Part shown: piece by piece, positions 28,140 through 35,946 of the stretch
Layout of the letters: every line of letters begins with the position of its first letter
Position numbering within the stretch: position 1 is the first letter of the stretch
Source of the DNA: Mesorhizobium sp. AR10
Lineage (GTDB): Bacteria > Pseudomonadota > Alphaproteobacteria > Rhizobiales > Rhizobiaceae
Assembly: GCF_024746795.1 (NCBI RefSeq)
Contig: NZ_CP080524.1
Span: 496,001-560,000 of the forward strand
Reading direction: 5' to 3'
DNA: 64,000 nucleotides
The notes under the pieces: model-generated
What the model saw: only the letters and a program-made list of their open reading frames with translations
The model's database searches: none
What the model was told of the DNA's origin: nothing
Made by a program: the position numbers and the translations under genes

Positions 28140-29126
28140 ATGAAGAAATTTCTGAATTCAGTTGATACAGTGCTGACCGAAAGCCTTGACGGCTTCGTCG
28201 CTGCCCATGCCGACATCCTCGTGCTTGGCGACGAACACAAATTCGTCCGCCGCAAGGCCTTGAAGCCGGGCAAGGTGGCGCTGATCTCCGGCGGCGGTTC
28301 AGGTCACGAGCCGCTGCATGGCGGCCTGGTCGGGTATGGCATGCTGGACGCCGCCTGCCCCGGCCAAGTGTTTACCTCGCCGACGCCGGACCAGATGCTG
28401 GCGGCGGCGGAAGCAGTCAACACCGGTGCCGGCTGCCTGTTCATCGTCAAGAACTACGAAGGCGACGTGATGAATTTCGAGATGGCCGCCGAAATGTCGG
28501 AAGGCGTCATGCAAGTGGTGACCAATGACGATGTCGCGGTCGAGAACTCGTCCTACACCACCGGCCGGCGCGGCGTCGCCGGCACGCTGGTGGTCGAAAA
28601 GATCGTCGGTGCCGCGGCCGAGCAAGGCATGGCGCTGAAGCAGTTGAAGGCGCTCGGCGAGCGGGTCAACGGCGCGACGCGCTCGATGGGCGTGGCGCTG
28701 ACCAGTTGCACCGTGCCGGCGGCGGGCAAGCCAACCTTCGCCATCGGTGACGGCGAGATGGAATTTGGCGTCGGCATCCATGGCGAGCCTGGAAGGCGGC
28801 GCGACACGTTGAAGAGCGCCGACGCCATCGCCGGGGAAATCTGCGCGGCGATCGTGGGCGATCTGGGCGACGGCGCGAAAGGCTCGGCGCTGCTGTTCGT
28901 CAACGGCTTCGGCGGCACGCCGCTGATGGAACTTTACCTGATGTACAACAGCGCCCGCAGAATCTTCGAAAAAAGCGGTGTGACCGTGATCCGCTCCCTG
29001 GTGGGGTCCTACGTGACGTCGCTGGACATGGCCGGCTGCTCGATCACGCTGACCATGCTCGACGACGAGACGGCCGGCTGGTGGGACGCACCGGTGCATA
29101 CGGCAGCGGTGCGCTGGGGGATATAG
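28140..29126 (+). CDS. dhaK: Dihydroxyacetone kinase substrate-binding subunit DhaK
   Basis: The 328-residue DhaK binds the ketose covalently as a hemiaminal through the histidine in GVGIHGEPG (near residue 217); SGGGSGHEPLHGG is the sugar-binding loop. It is the stand-alone partner for DhaL and DhaM encoded upstream. Ribosome site GGGAGGAC. It shares a fold with the DAK1 half of the fusion kinase but differs clearly in sequence, so the operon carries two distinct substrate subunits. Last gene of the operon. Confidence 0.93.
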   Translation: MKKFLNSVDTVLTESLDGFVAAHADILVLGDEHKFVRRKALKPGKVALISGGGSGHEPLHGGLVGYGMLDAACPGQVFTSPTPDQMLAAAEAVNTGAGCLFIVKNYEGDVMNFEMAAEMSEGVMQVVTNDDVAVENSSYTTGRRGVAGTLVVEKIVGAAAEQGMALKQLKALGERVNGATRSMGVALTSCTVPAAGKPTFAIGDGEMEFGVGIHGEPGRRRDTLKSADAIAGEICAAIVGDLGDGAKGSALLFVNGFGGTPLMELYLMYNSARRIFEKSGVTVIRSLVGSYVTSLDMAGCSITLTMLDDETAGWWDAPVHTAAVRWGI

Positions 29127-29420
29127 CGGGGAGGCTTGCTCCGAGACGCTGGCCGGGCGGCCCTGTCGCCGGTCAGCCTGCGGGGCCTGACGGACCCCCA
29201 CCTGCTGTCACGCCGGACAATTTTCCGGCTTTGCACAGGACAGGCGCCTCATATTTCTTCTTTGTCATGTCATTTCCCCTTCTCTCGCTAAAGCAGTGTG
29301 AGAACGGGCCCACAAAGTCAACCGATGCGCCTTGCCACAACAGGCGCGCTGGCTTCCGTGGTGCTTTTCTGCAACCATATTCGCGTTATTGCCTCCCTAT
29401 TCGCTACGCTGGCTGGGCTG

Positions 29421-30443
29421 ATGCTGCCACAACTTACGCCTGCCGATGAAAAGCTGTTGCTGAACTACGCGGACCCCGATGCGCCGACGGCCAGCGGCGA
29501 TCCTGCGGCAAAAACCCTGTCGGCTTTGCTGGTCAATGCCGAGTTTCACGGCGTCCTGCCGATCATGCTGCGCAAGCTGCAGGAGCGTGGCGATGCGCAT
29601 TTGCCTGAGGACCCGGGGTTGCAGGAGACGCTGTCCGGCTTGCGCCAGAAGTCGACGCTGATTACCGGCCAGTCGATGCTGCTGCAGTACCATGGCGACC
29701 GCATCATGAAGGCGCTCGCCGCGGACGGTGTTCCGGCGCGGATCGTCAAGGGTCCGGTCTTCGCGCGGATGCTCTACAGGCATGTCGCCGACAGGCCCTT
29801 TACCGACATCGACATCCTCGTCGAACCGGCCCATCTGGCCGATGCAAACCGGGTCATCGCGGCATGCGGTTTCGAGCTTTGCAGCAATGAAGCCCAGTCC
29901 CACGACCTGCAGGAGTTCAAATGGCTCGAAAAGGAGAATTCCAGCCTGCTGATCGAGTTGCATGGCGATCTGGTGCATGATTCCGGCATGCGGCGGCGGC
30001 TGTCGCTGGGATTCGGGGAATTGCGCACGATCGACGGCGACGCAACCGACACGCCGGCCGCCCTTTTGACTGTCGCCATCGTCCATGCCGCAGGCGGACA
30101 CAAGTTCCACCGGCTGCAGCTTTGCGTCGACGTGCTGCAGGGCGTGCGGGCCCTGCAATCGGCGGACGCGGAAGCGCGCTTGCTCGAGGCCGCGCGCATG
30201 ACCGGCATCGAGCTCGAACTGGCAACCGTGCTCAATGTCACCGGCCGGCTGTTCGATGAAAGACGCGCGCTCGACATTGCCGGCCGGATCAAGCCTGATC
30301 TCGGCATCCGGCTTGCCCGGCGGCTGATCACCAGGGATACGCTGCTCGGCGTCAATTCCAGAAACAGGATGCGCTCACGCCTGCGCCGCGACGCCTTCCG
30401 CTGGATCCAGAGGCTCGCCAAGGCAAAGCCGCGCTTTGTCTGA
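29421..30443 (+). CDS. Nucleotidyltransferase family protein (NTP_transf_5 type)
   Basis: The 340-residue product has a minimal nucleotidyltransferase core: KGPVFARMLYRHVADRPFTDIDILVEP near residue 115, with the DxD pair expected to bind metal. ATG 29421 is chosen because the sequence downstream is family-like; an ATG at 29322 would add 33 hydrophobic residues. It converges with a PqqD/B2/HprK-like gene set, and a related protein sits beside the lasso cluster at 57.5 kb. Homologues beside lasso kinases are thought to modify the phosphorylated peptide. The substrate here is unknown. Confidence 0.8.
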   Translation: MLPQLTPADEKLLLNYADPDAPTASGDPAAKTLSALLVNAEFHGVLPIMLRKLQERGDAHLPEDPGLQETLSGLRQKSTLITGQSMLLQYHGDRIMKALAADGVPARIVKGPVFARMLYRHVADRPFTDIDILVEPAHLADANRVIAACGFELCSNEAQSHDLQEFKWLEKENSSLLIELHGDLVHDSGMRRRLSLGFGELRTIDGDATDTPAALLTVAIVHAAGGHKFHRLQLCVDVLQGVRALQSADAEARLLEAARMTGIELELATVLNVTGRLFDERRALDIAGRIKPDLGIRLARRLITRDTLLGVNSRNRMRSRLRRDAFRWIQRLAKAKPRFV

Positions 30444-30455
30444 TTAGAGCCTGTT

Positions 30456-30478
30456 CCATCCCGATGGTATCGGGATGG
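30456..30478. terminator. Stem-loop between convergent genes
   Basis: Perfect 10-bp stem CCATCCCGAT/ATCGGGATGG with a GGT loop, flanked by GAGC and GCTC that may extend it. It lies 12 bp after the nucleotidyltransferase stop. No long T run, so termination is uncertain. Confidence 0.55.
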
Positions 30479-30500
30479 GGCTCTATCTTCCTTCTTGTTT

Positions 30501-30549
30501 GACCATGATCTTGCCCGAAAACCGGTTCCCACTTTTCGGGATCATGGTC
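30501..30549. repeat. Rhizobial palindromic intergenic repeat
   Basis: GACCATGAT (30501-30509) pairs with ATCATGGTC (30541-30549), and CCCGAAAA (30514-30521) pairs with TTTTCGGG (30533-30540), around a CCGGTTCCCAC loop. I recognise this as a repeat scattered between genes in Mesorhizobium genomes. Copy number cannot be checked here. Confidence 0.7.
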
Positions 30550-30584
30550 TGAGCACCTTCAGCGTTTGTCGCTCGACAGGCCGT

Positions 30585-31577
30585 TCAACCCTGCGCCGCC
30601 AACGCCGAGCGGATCAACGCCGCCGCATCTGCCGGCCTCGGTCCCACTTCGAGCGTAAAGGTCGGAACGGTCGAGACCAGTCTGACGATCGTCTCCAGCC
30701 GTCGCTTCTGCAGCGGCAGCAGGCCGGTCATGCCGGTTCTGACATTGTCCGCCGCCAGCGCGACCATGGCGTCGGTTCTGGCCATGGCGACGAGCCGGTT
30801 CTGGTCATCGGCCGATCGCGCAAGGTGGAGGAGCGCGGCGATGGGCCTGGGCCCCGAGTCTTCAACGCGCACGATCTCGCGCAGGCGTTCGAGCGAGACA
30901 GCCTGCTCGCCGTTGCGGTCCCAGGACGGACCGAGACATGGGGATACAAGCGGAACCATCTCGGCGGTCTTGCGGTGGATCTTCACATGCCGCGGCAGAC
31001 CCCAGGCGACAGCCTTGCCCGAGGCAAAGTTCAGGATCATGGCATCGTCCGAGCAGAGGCCGAAGCCTTGCGAGGCCAGCGCCAGTGAGGTCGTGGTCTT
31101 GCCGGTGCCGCTCGGCGCATGGATCAGGACCAAGGCGTCGCTGTCCGGCAGGGTCAGGCCGGCGGTGTGCAGCATATGCTGGCCGCCGGCATCAAGCGCT
31201 GCGTCGAGCACCAGCATCCAGAGCGTCCAGGTGATCTTCGTGTCCGGCCGCACGATGATTTCGGCCCAGCCCTCGCCGGCATGGATCGAGGCCGTCTGCC
31301 GGCCGGGGAAAATCAGATGGATGACTTCGCCATTGTCGATCATCCGGCAGTGGCCGTCCTCCGGCACTTCGCCGTCGAAAGCCACAACGCCCTCCGGGGT
31401 CTCAGCCAAGGACTGCGTCTGGACGATGCGGATACGAAAGCCCGGTTCGACCGGACCGGCCGCGCGCAGGCTGCCAATCATCCTGTCGAGATCCTGCCAA
31501 AGCTCGGGGCGTTCGGCTGATATGCCGACGATCTGCCCGTTGAGGGCGTAGCAACCCTGAGCCGAAGGTCCGGTCAA
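30585..31577 (-). CDS. HprK-like serine kinase (module without cyclase)
   Basis: The 330-residue product has a P-loop APSGTGKTTTSLALA near residue 185, as in HPr kinase-like proteins that phosphorylate RiPP precursors. The only start that fits the operon is TTG 31577, which overlaps the B2 stop (TTGA); no ATG lies near. It follows B2 and PqqD genes on the same strand. HprK relatives in lasso clusters phosphorylate a C-terminal serine; here no precursor is found nearby, so the target is open. It is unlikely to act on HPr, since the catalytic protein-binding region of true HprK is not evident. Confidence 0.72.
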   Translation of the reverse strand: MTGPSAQGCYALNGQIVGISAERPELWQDLDRMIGSLRAAGPVEPGFRIRIVQTQSLAETPEGVVAFDGEVPEDGHCRMIDNGEVIHLIFPGRQTASIHAGEGWAEIIVRPDTKITWTLWMLVLDAALDAGGQHMLHTAGLTLPDSDALVLIHAPSGTGKTTTSLALASQGFGLCSDDAMILNFASGKAVAWGLPRHVKIHRKTAEMVPLVSPCLGPSWDRNGEQAVSLERLREIVRVEDSGPRPIAALLHLARSADDQNRLVAMARTDAMVALAADNVRTGMTGLLPLQKRRLETIVRLVSTVPTFTLEVGPRPADAAALIRSALAAQG

Positions 31578-32011
31578 ACGGTGCGCGCCTTTGTGGCGTC
31601 GGCATGATGGCGATAGATTTCCACCATGCCGGGAAGGCTGTCGCTGACCACCGGCCTGCCGTCGAGACAGACCCAGCAATGCGCGGCCATGCGCGGCGCA
31701 TGCATCGACTTTGGATCGACGCCGAAACGCAAATCCGGATCGAAGCCGGCAAGGCTCAGGAAGCGATGGGCAAGCAGGCCTTCCCGCAGGCATCGGCGGT
31801 CACGCATCAGCCATGGATGCCTGACCGTGCGGTTGACGCGGGCGACGATGTAGGCAGACGGCAAGCCGCGATAGGGGGCCGGTGAACGGAGCGGCGCCCA
31901 TCTGAGCACCGCCTCGAAGCTGCGGTGGCCAACCAGAACCGGCATCAGCCGCGCAGTTGCCCACAAATGGCCGCGGAACAGGGCGCGCAACAAGAGGCCG
32001 TCTGCCATCAT
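31574..32011 (-). CDS. B2-type transglutaminase-like peptidase
   Basis: The 145-residue product matches the lasso B2 (leader peptidase) fold: catalytic Cys in RRCLREGLLAHRFL, His in AHCWVCLDGRPV, and an Asp 13 residues after that His. B2 proteins cut the leader of lasso precursors together with B1. The ATG at 32011 overlaps the B1 stop (ATGA), and its stop overlaps the kinase start. No lasso cyclase is adjacent, so the processed peptide may be of another class. Confidence 0.8.
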   Translation of the reverse strand: MMADGLLLRALFRGHLWATARLMPVLVGHRSFEAVLRWAPLRSPAPYRGLPSAYIVARVNRTVRHPWLMRDRRCLREGLLAHRFLSLAGFDPDLRFGVDPKSMHAPRMAAHCWVCLDGRPVVSDSLPGMVEIYRHHADATKARTV

Positions 32012-32295
32012 GCGCCCGGGTCGGCGAGGATACCTTCCGATACAAGGTCGGCGGCCAGCGCTGCCATGTCCTGATCCAGCGTGCCCTTGTCGACCTCGAA
32101 CTCGTCGCAAAGCAGGACGACGATCTGGTCGAGGCTGCGCGCGCCATCCACCTTGTCGAGAAAGGCTTCGGTCGTACCGTTGCATGTATAGAGTTGGCCA
32201 CTGCGCGCCAGAAGCACGACGGCGCCGTCGCCGACATGCTGGACCGAGGCGTCGTCCACCAGTCGCAGAACCGTCTCAGAGGCAATTTCGACCAC
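32008..32295 (-). CDS. PqqD-like RiPP recognition protein (B1 type)
   Basis: The 95-residue product (GTG 32295) has the winged-helix PqqD fold that binds leader peptides: AVVLLARSGQLYTCNGTTEAF and a C-terminal ...DMAALAADLVSEGIL. Upstream in-frame residues are not family-like, so the GTG is preferred. It is first of three overlapping genes (PqqD, B2, kinase). Confidence 0.78.
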   Translation of the reverse strand: MVEIASETVLRLVDDASVQHVGDGAVVLLARSGQLYTCNGTTEAFLDKVDGARSLDQIVVLLCDEFEVDKGTLDQDMAALAADLVSEGILADPGA

Positions 32296-32534
32296 GGACC
32301 CGCTCCAACCATGCGAGATTTTCTGGAGAGCAATTAGCGCGGCAATGCCGCGCTGTCCATTGTCGGGAGCACGAGCGCCGAAAGGTTCGGACGAAAGTCC
32401 CCCCAGAAATAGTCGGTGATTGCACGCGATAATCAACGCCGGGCGTTGTCGAACCGGCCACCGGAGTTAGGCAAGGTGTTGCTTTTCTTACCTTAAGTAA
32501 GCTAGGGAGTCGGCCGGGTATTGGGAGACTGAGT

Positions 32535-32651
32535 ATGCGTTACAATTGGGATCGGGCCCCGACGGGTTTCGAACGTCACCGGAAGGCCCTGGCGGCCGCC
32601 CTACTGATCGCCGGCGGTGTCGGCCTCATGCTTGCGGCGCTGCCGCTTTAG
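32535..32651 (+). CDS. Putative small membrane peptide (38 aa)
   Basis: A 38-residue frame with a charged N-terminus (MRYNWDRAPTGFERHRK) and one hydrophobic segment (LAAALLIAGGVGLMLAALPL). The ribosome site is weak (GGGAGACTGAGT). It is divergent from the PqqD gene. Not recognised; could be spurious. Confidence 0.4.
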   Translation: MRYNWDRAPTGFERHRKALAAALLIAGGVGLMLAALPL

Positions 32652-33019
32652 GGCACATTCTTCTCAACAAAGCGATGGCTGCTGCAGGTGTTCGCGATGA
32701 GCGACTCTGACGCGGGCGAACGCTTTTTCAGTGCGCCTGACCGGTCACGGCGATGAAGCGGCGCGCCTTGGCCTGGGCATCGCCGGCCTGAGCGGTCATC
32801 GCAAGCAACGCACCAACCGCCGCGACAACAGCGCGAGCGGAGCAGACCCGATCCCGCATCGCAACGTCATTGTGCGCCCTGCCCCAATTTCAGCCCCAGA
32901 CCATGGAGCCTTGCATTTGCGGTCAAGGCGAGGTCGGCCAAAGACGAAATTGCACATGGCTGGGAAAAACAGCATAGGCTATTTCCAAAGACAGCAAATC
33001 GTTCCCGGGAGGAAGTTGG
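32652..33019. other. Intergenic stretch before the propionyl-CoA synthetase gene
   Basis: About 370 bp. The likely ribosome site GGGAGGAAG lies just before 33020. A 43-codon minus-strand frame (32728-32859) begins with a signal-like hydrophobic stretch but has no ribosome site I trust. I see no clear promoter, repeat or lasso-type precursor. Confidence 0.5.
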
Positions 33020-34928
33020 ATGGCGTCACGCTACCACGAGGTCTATGACGGGTGGAAACGCGACCCGGAAAAGTTCTGGGCCGATGCCGCGGAGTCGATC
33101 GACTGGTATTCGCCCTGGACAAGTGTGTTCGATGCCGAGGCGGGCGTTTACGGACGCTGGTTCAATGGCGCCACCTGCAACACCTGCTTCAACGCCATCG
33201 ACCGCCATGTGGCAGGCGGCCGCGCCGACCAGATCGCGCTGATCCACGACAGCGCCATCACCGGCACGGTCAAGAAATTCACCTATGCCGAGCTGAAGCG
33301 CGAAGTGGTGGCGCTCACTTCGGTGCTGAAGAACCGCGGCATCCACAAGGGCGACCGCGTCATCATCTACATGCCGATGGTGCCGGAAGCGGCCTTCGCC
33401 ATGCTCGCCTGCGCCCGCATCGGCGCCGTGCACTCGGTGGTCTTCGGTGGCTTTGCCTCGCATGAGCTTGCCACCCGCATCGACGACGCCAGGCCGAAGC
33501 TGATCATTTCCGCCTCCTGCGGCCTGGAGCCGGGACGCGTCGTTGCCTACAAGCCGCTGCTCGACAATGCCATAGAGCTATCCCGGCACAAGCCCGACGG
33601 CTGCCTCATCCTGCAGCGCGACCAATTGCGCTGTGAGTTGAAGGAACACTACGACATCGACTATGCCGACGCTGTTGCCCGCGAGCGGGCTGCAGGCGCC
33701 AATGTCGACTGCGTTCCGGTGCTGGCCACCGACCCGCTCTATATCATCTACACGTCCGGCACGACCGGCCAGCCAAAGGGCATCGTGCGCGACAATGGCG
33801 GCCACATGGTTGCCTTGAAATGGACGATGGAGAACGAGTTCGGCGTCAAGCCGGGTGAGGTGTTCTGGGCGGCTTCCGACGTCGGCTGGGTGGTCGGTCA
33901 TTCCTACATCGTCTACGGCCCGCTGCTGCATGGCTGCACCAGCATCCTGTTCGAGGGCAAGCCGATCGGCACGCCCGATGCCGGCACCTATTGGCGGGTG
34001 ATCGCCGAGCACGGCGTGGTCGCGCTGTTCACCGCGCCGACGGCCTTCCGCGCCATCAAGGGGCAGGACCCCAGGGGCGAATTCGTGCCGAAATACGACC
34101 TGTCGAAATTCCGCACCCTGTTCCTTGCCGGCGAGCGCGCCGACCCGGAAACCATCAAATGGGCGGAGCAGAAACTGAACGTGCCGGTGATCGACCATTG
34201 GTGGCAGACCGAAACCGGCTCGCCGATGACCATAAACCCTGCCGGCCTCGGCCTGCTGCCGGTGAAATATGGTTCGCCCGGCGTGCCGATGCCCGCGCTA
34301 CGACATCCGCGTGCTCGACGACGCCGGCCATGCGGTGGCGCCCGGTACGCTGGGCAATGTGGTGGTAAAGCTGCCGCTGCCGGCCGGCTGCCTGCCGACG
34401 CTGTGGAACGCCGATGGGCGGTTCCGCCAAGCCTATCTCGACGAGTTCCCCGGCTTCTACAAGACGGCGGATGCAGGCATGATCGACGAGGACGGCTATC
34501 TCTATGTCATGGCGCGCACCGACGACATCATCAATGTCGCCGGCCACCGGCTGTCGACCGGCGCCATGGAGGAGGTGCTGGCTGCGCATCCTGACGTTGC
34601 CGAATGCGCCGTCATCGGGATCGCCGATCCTATGAAGGGCCAGATCCCGCTCGGCTTCGTCGTGCTGAATGCCGGCGTCGACCGCGATACCGGCGTCATC
34701 GAAAACGAAGTTGTCGGGCTGGTGCGCGAGCGGATCGGCCCGGTCGCCGCGTTCAAGACGGTGGTGACGATCAAGCGGCTGCCCAAGACGCGCTCCGGCA
34801 AGATCCTGCGCGGCACCATGCAGAAGATCGCCGACAAGGAGGAATGGACCATGCCGGCGACCATTGACGATCCGGCTATCCTCGACGAGATCACCGCGGC
34901 GCTGAAGGGACGTGGATTCGGAGTGTAA
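33020..34928 (+). pseudogene. prpE: Propionyl-CoA synthetase gene interrupted by a frameshift
   Basis: Would activate propionate to propionyl-CoA. The first frame (33020 to about 34295) has the N-terminal domain (KRDPEKFWADAAESIDW) and the AMP loop YTSGTTGQPKG. The sequence then continues in the +1 frame from YDIRVLDDAGHAV, with the catalytic lysine motif KTRSGKILRG near the C-terminus. The junction at about 34292-34298 has CCCGCGCTACGAC where CCCGGCTACGAC would restore the frame. Without the extra base the protein is 635 residues, normal for the family. A real inactivating insertion or a sequence error; both halves are otherwise intact. Confidence 0.85.
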
Positions 34929-35107
34929 GGAGACAATCCTTGCGAACGCCGGCAAACCAGGGCGTAGCCGCGATGCCGCGAAAGGCCGGCTGCCTGTCGC
35001 CGTTATGGAATTTCAAACGCCAAGCATGGTATCCACGTTTTGCAAGCGTGGTATGACGGCGCGCTTCAAAATCGAGACCTATTTCAGCAAGTATCGAGCC
35101 TCAATCC

Positions 35108-35872
35108 GTGGCCTTGTTTCAGCGATCGAGAAAACCCCGAACCGCAGCGCGCGAGCGCCTGGAAATGGATATGCAGGATACGGTCGTCTACGCGATCGGG
35201 GACGTGCACGGCTGCTACAAGGAACTCCGATCGCTGGAGCAGAAGATCCAACTCGATGCGCTGGCCTTTCGCGGGCGCAAGATCATCATCATGCTGGGCG
35301 ACTATGTCGATAGAGGCATTCAGTCGGCGCGCGTGCTCGATCACCTGGTCGCGCCGCCACCGAGGGGATTCCTGCGCGTCTGCCTTGCGGGAAACCACGA
35401 AGTCGCGATGCTGAACTACCTCGACGGATATCTTTCAAGAGAGCTGTGGCTGACGGCAGGTGGCCTTGAAACCCTGTATTCCTACGGTGTCGACCCGGCG
35501 CGCCTCAGCAACCTCTATGGTTCGAGCGAAGAGGTCGACCAGCGCATACGGGAGGCTATTCCAGCCGGCCATGTCCGCTTCATGCGCACGCTGCCGATCA
35601 TGATCTGCTCGAAGAAATTCGTGTTCGTTCACGCCGGCATCAGGCCCGGCATCGACCTCGCCGCGCAGGACGAGGATGACCTGCTCACCATCCGCTCGGA
35701 CTTCTTCGAAGCCGCTCATCTTCTCGATCGATGGGTGGTGCACGGACACACGCCGGTGGACATGCCGAAGCTCGAAGGACGCCGGCTCGACATTGACACC
35801 GGCGCCTTTCAGAGTGGACGGCTGACCGCTGTCAGGATCGCCGGCAAGCACGGCAGGCTAATATTTTCCTGA
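35108..35872 (+). CDS. Metallophosphoesterase / serine-threonine protein phosphatase
   Basis: Calcineurin-like two-metal phosphatase, 254 residues from GTG 35108 (an ATG at 35165 gives a shorter form that still holds the domain). All motifs are seen: GDVHG, GDYVDRG, GNHE and later VHGHT. Such genes are often near exopolysaccharide clusters in rhizobia, so a role in polysaccharide regulation, for example opposing the tyrosine kinase, is possible but not shown. It converges with the exoP-like gene across an inverted repeat. Confidence 0.85.
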   Translation: MALFQRSRKPRTAARERLEMDMQDTVVYAIGDVHGCYKELRSLEQKIQLDALAFRGRKIIIMLGDYVDRGIQSARVLDHLVAPPPRGFLRVCLAGNHEVAMLNYLDGYLSRELWLTAGGLETLYSYGVDPARLSNLYGSSEEVDQRIREAIPAGHVRFMRTLPIMICSKKFVFVHAGIRPGIDLAAQDEDDLLTIRSDFFEAAHLLDRWVVHGHTPVDMPKLEGRRLDIDTGAFQSGRLTAVRIAGKHGRLIFS

Positions 35873-35882
35873 GCAGCCGCGC

Positions 35883-35925
35883 CTACAGCGTCGCGCGTCC
35901 TTTGGGCGCGCAAAGGACGCTGTAG
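35883..35925. repeat. Inverted repeat between convergent genes
   Basis: CTACAGCGTC (35883-35892) pairs with GACGCTGTAG (35916-35925) around a GC-rich loop that itself holds GCGCG/CGCGC. It probably acts as a bidirectional terminator or is one copy of a rhizobial intergenic repeat. Confidence 0.6.
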
Positions 35926-35946
35926 AACTTTGAGCCTGCGTGGATG

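Noticed and set aside
25783..31577. HPr of the dha operon as substrate of the HprK-like kinases
   Set aside because: A serine at the Ser46 position is present, but the kinases resemble peptide kinases of RiPP clusters and sit in such clusters, not beside the HPr gene.
32276..32461. Lasso-type precursor upstream of the PqqD gene at 32 kb
   Set aside because: A minus-strand frame reads YRVQSP but lacks the Yxx-P-x-L spacing, the Gly and the Thr of a leader.
32728..32859. Secreted 43-residue peptide on the minus strand
   Set aside because: It has a signal-like hydrophobic stretch, but no convincing ribosome site or further support.
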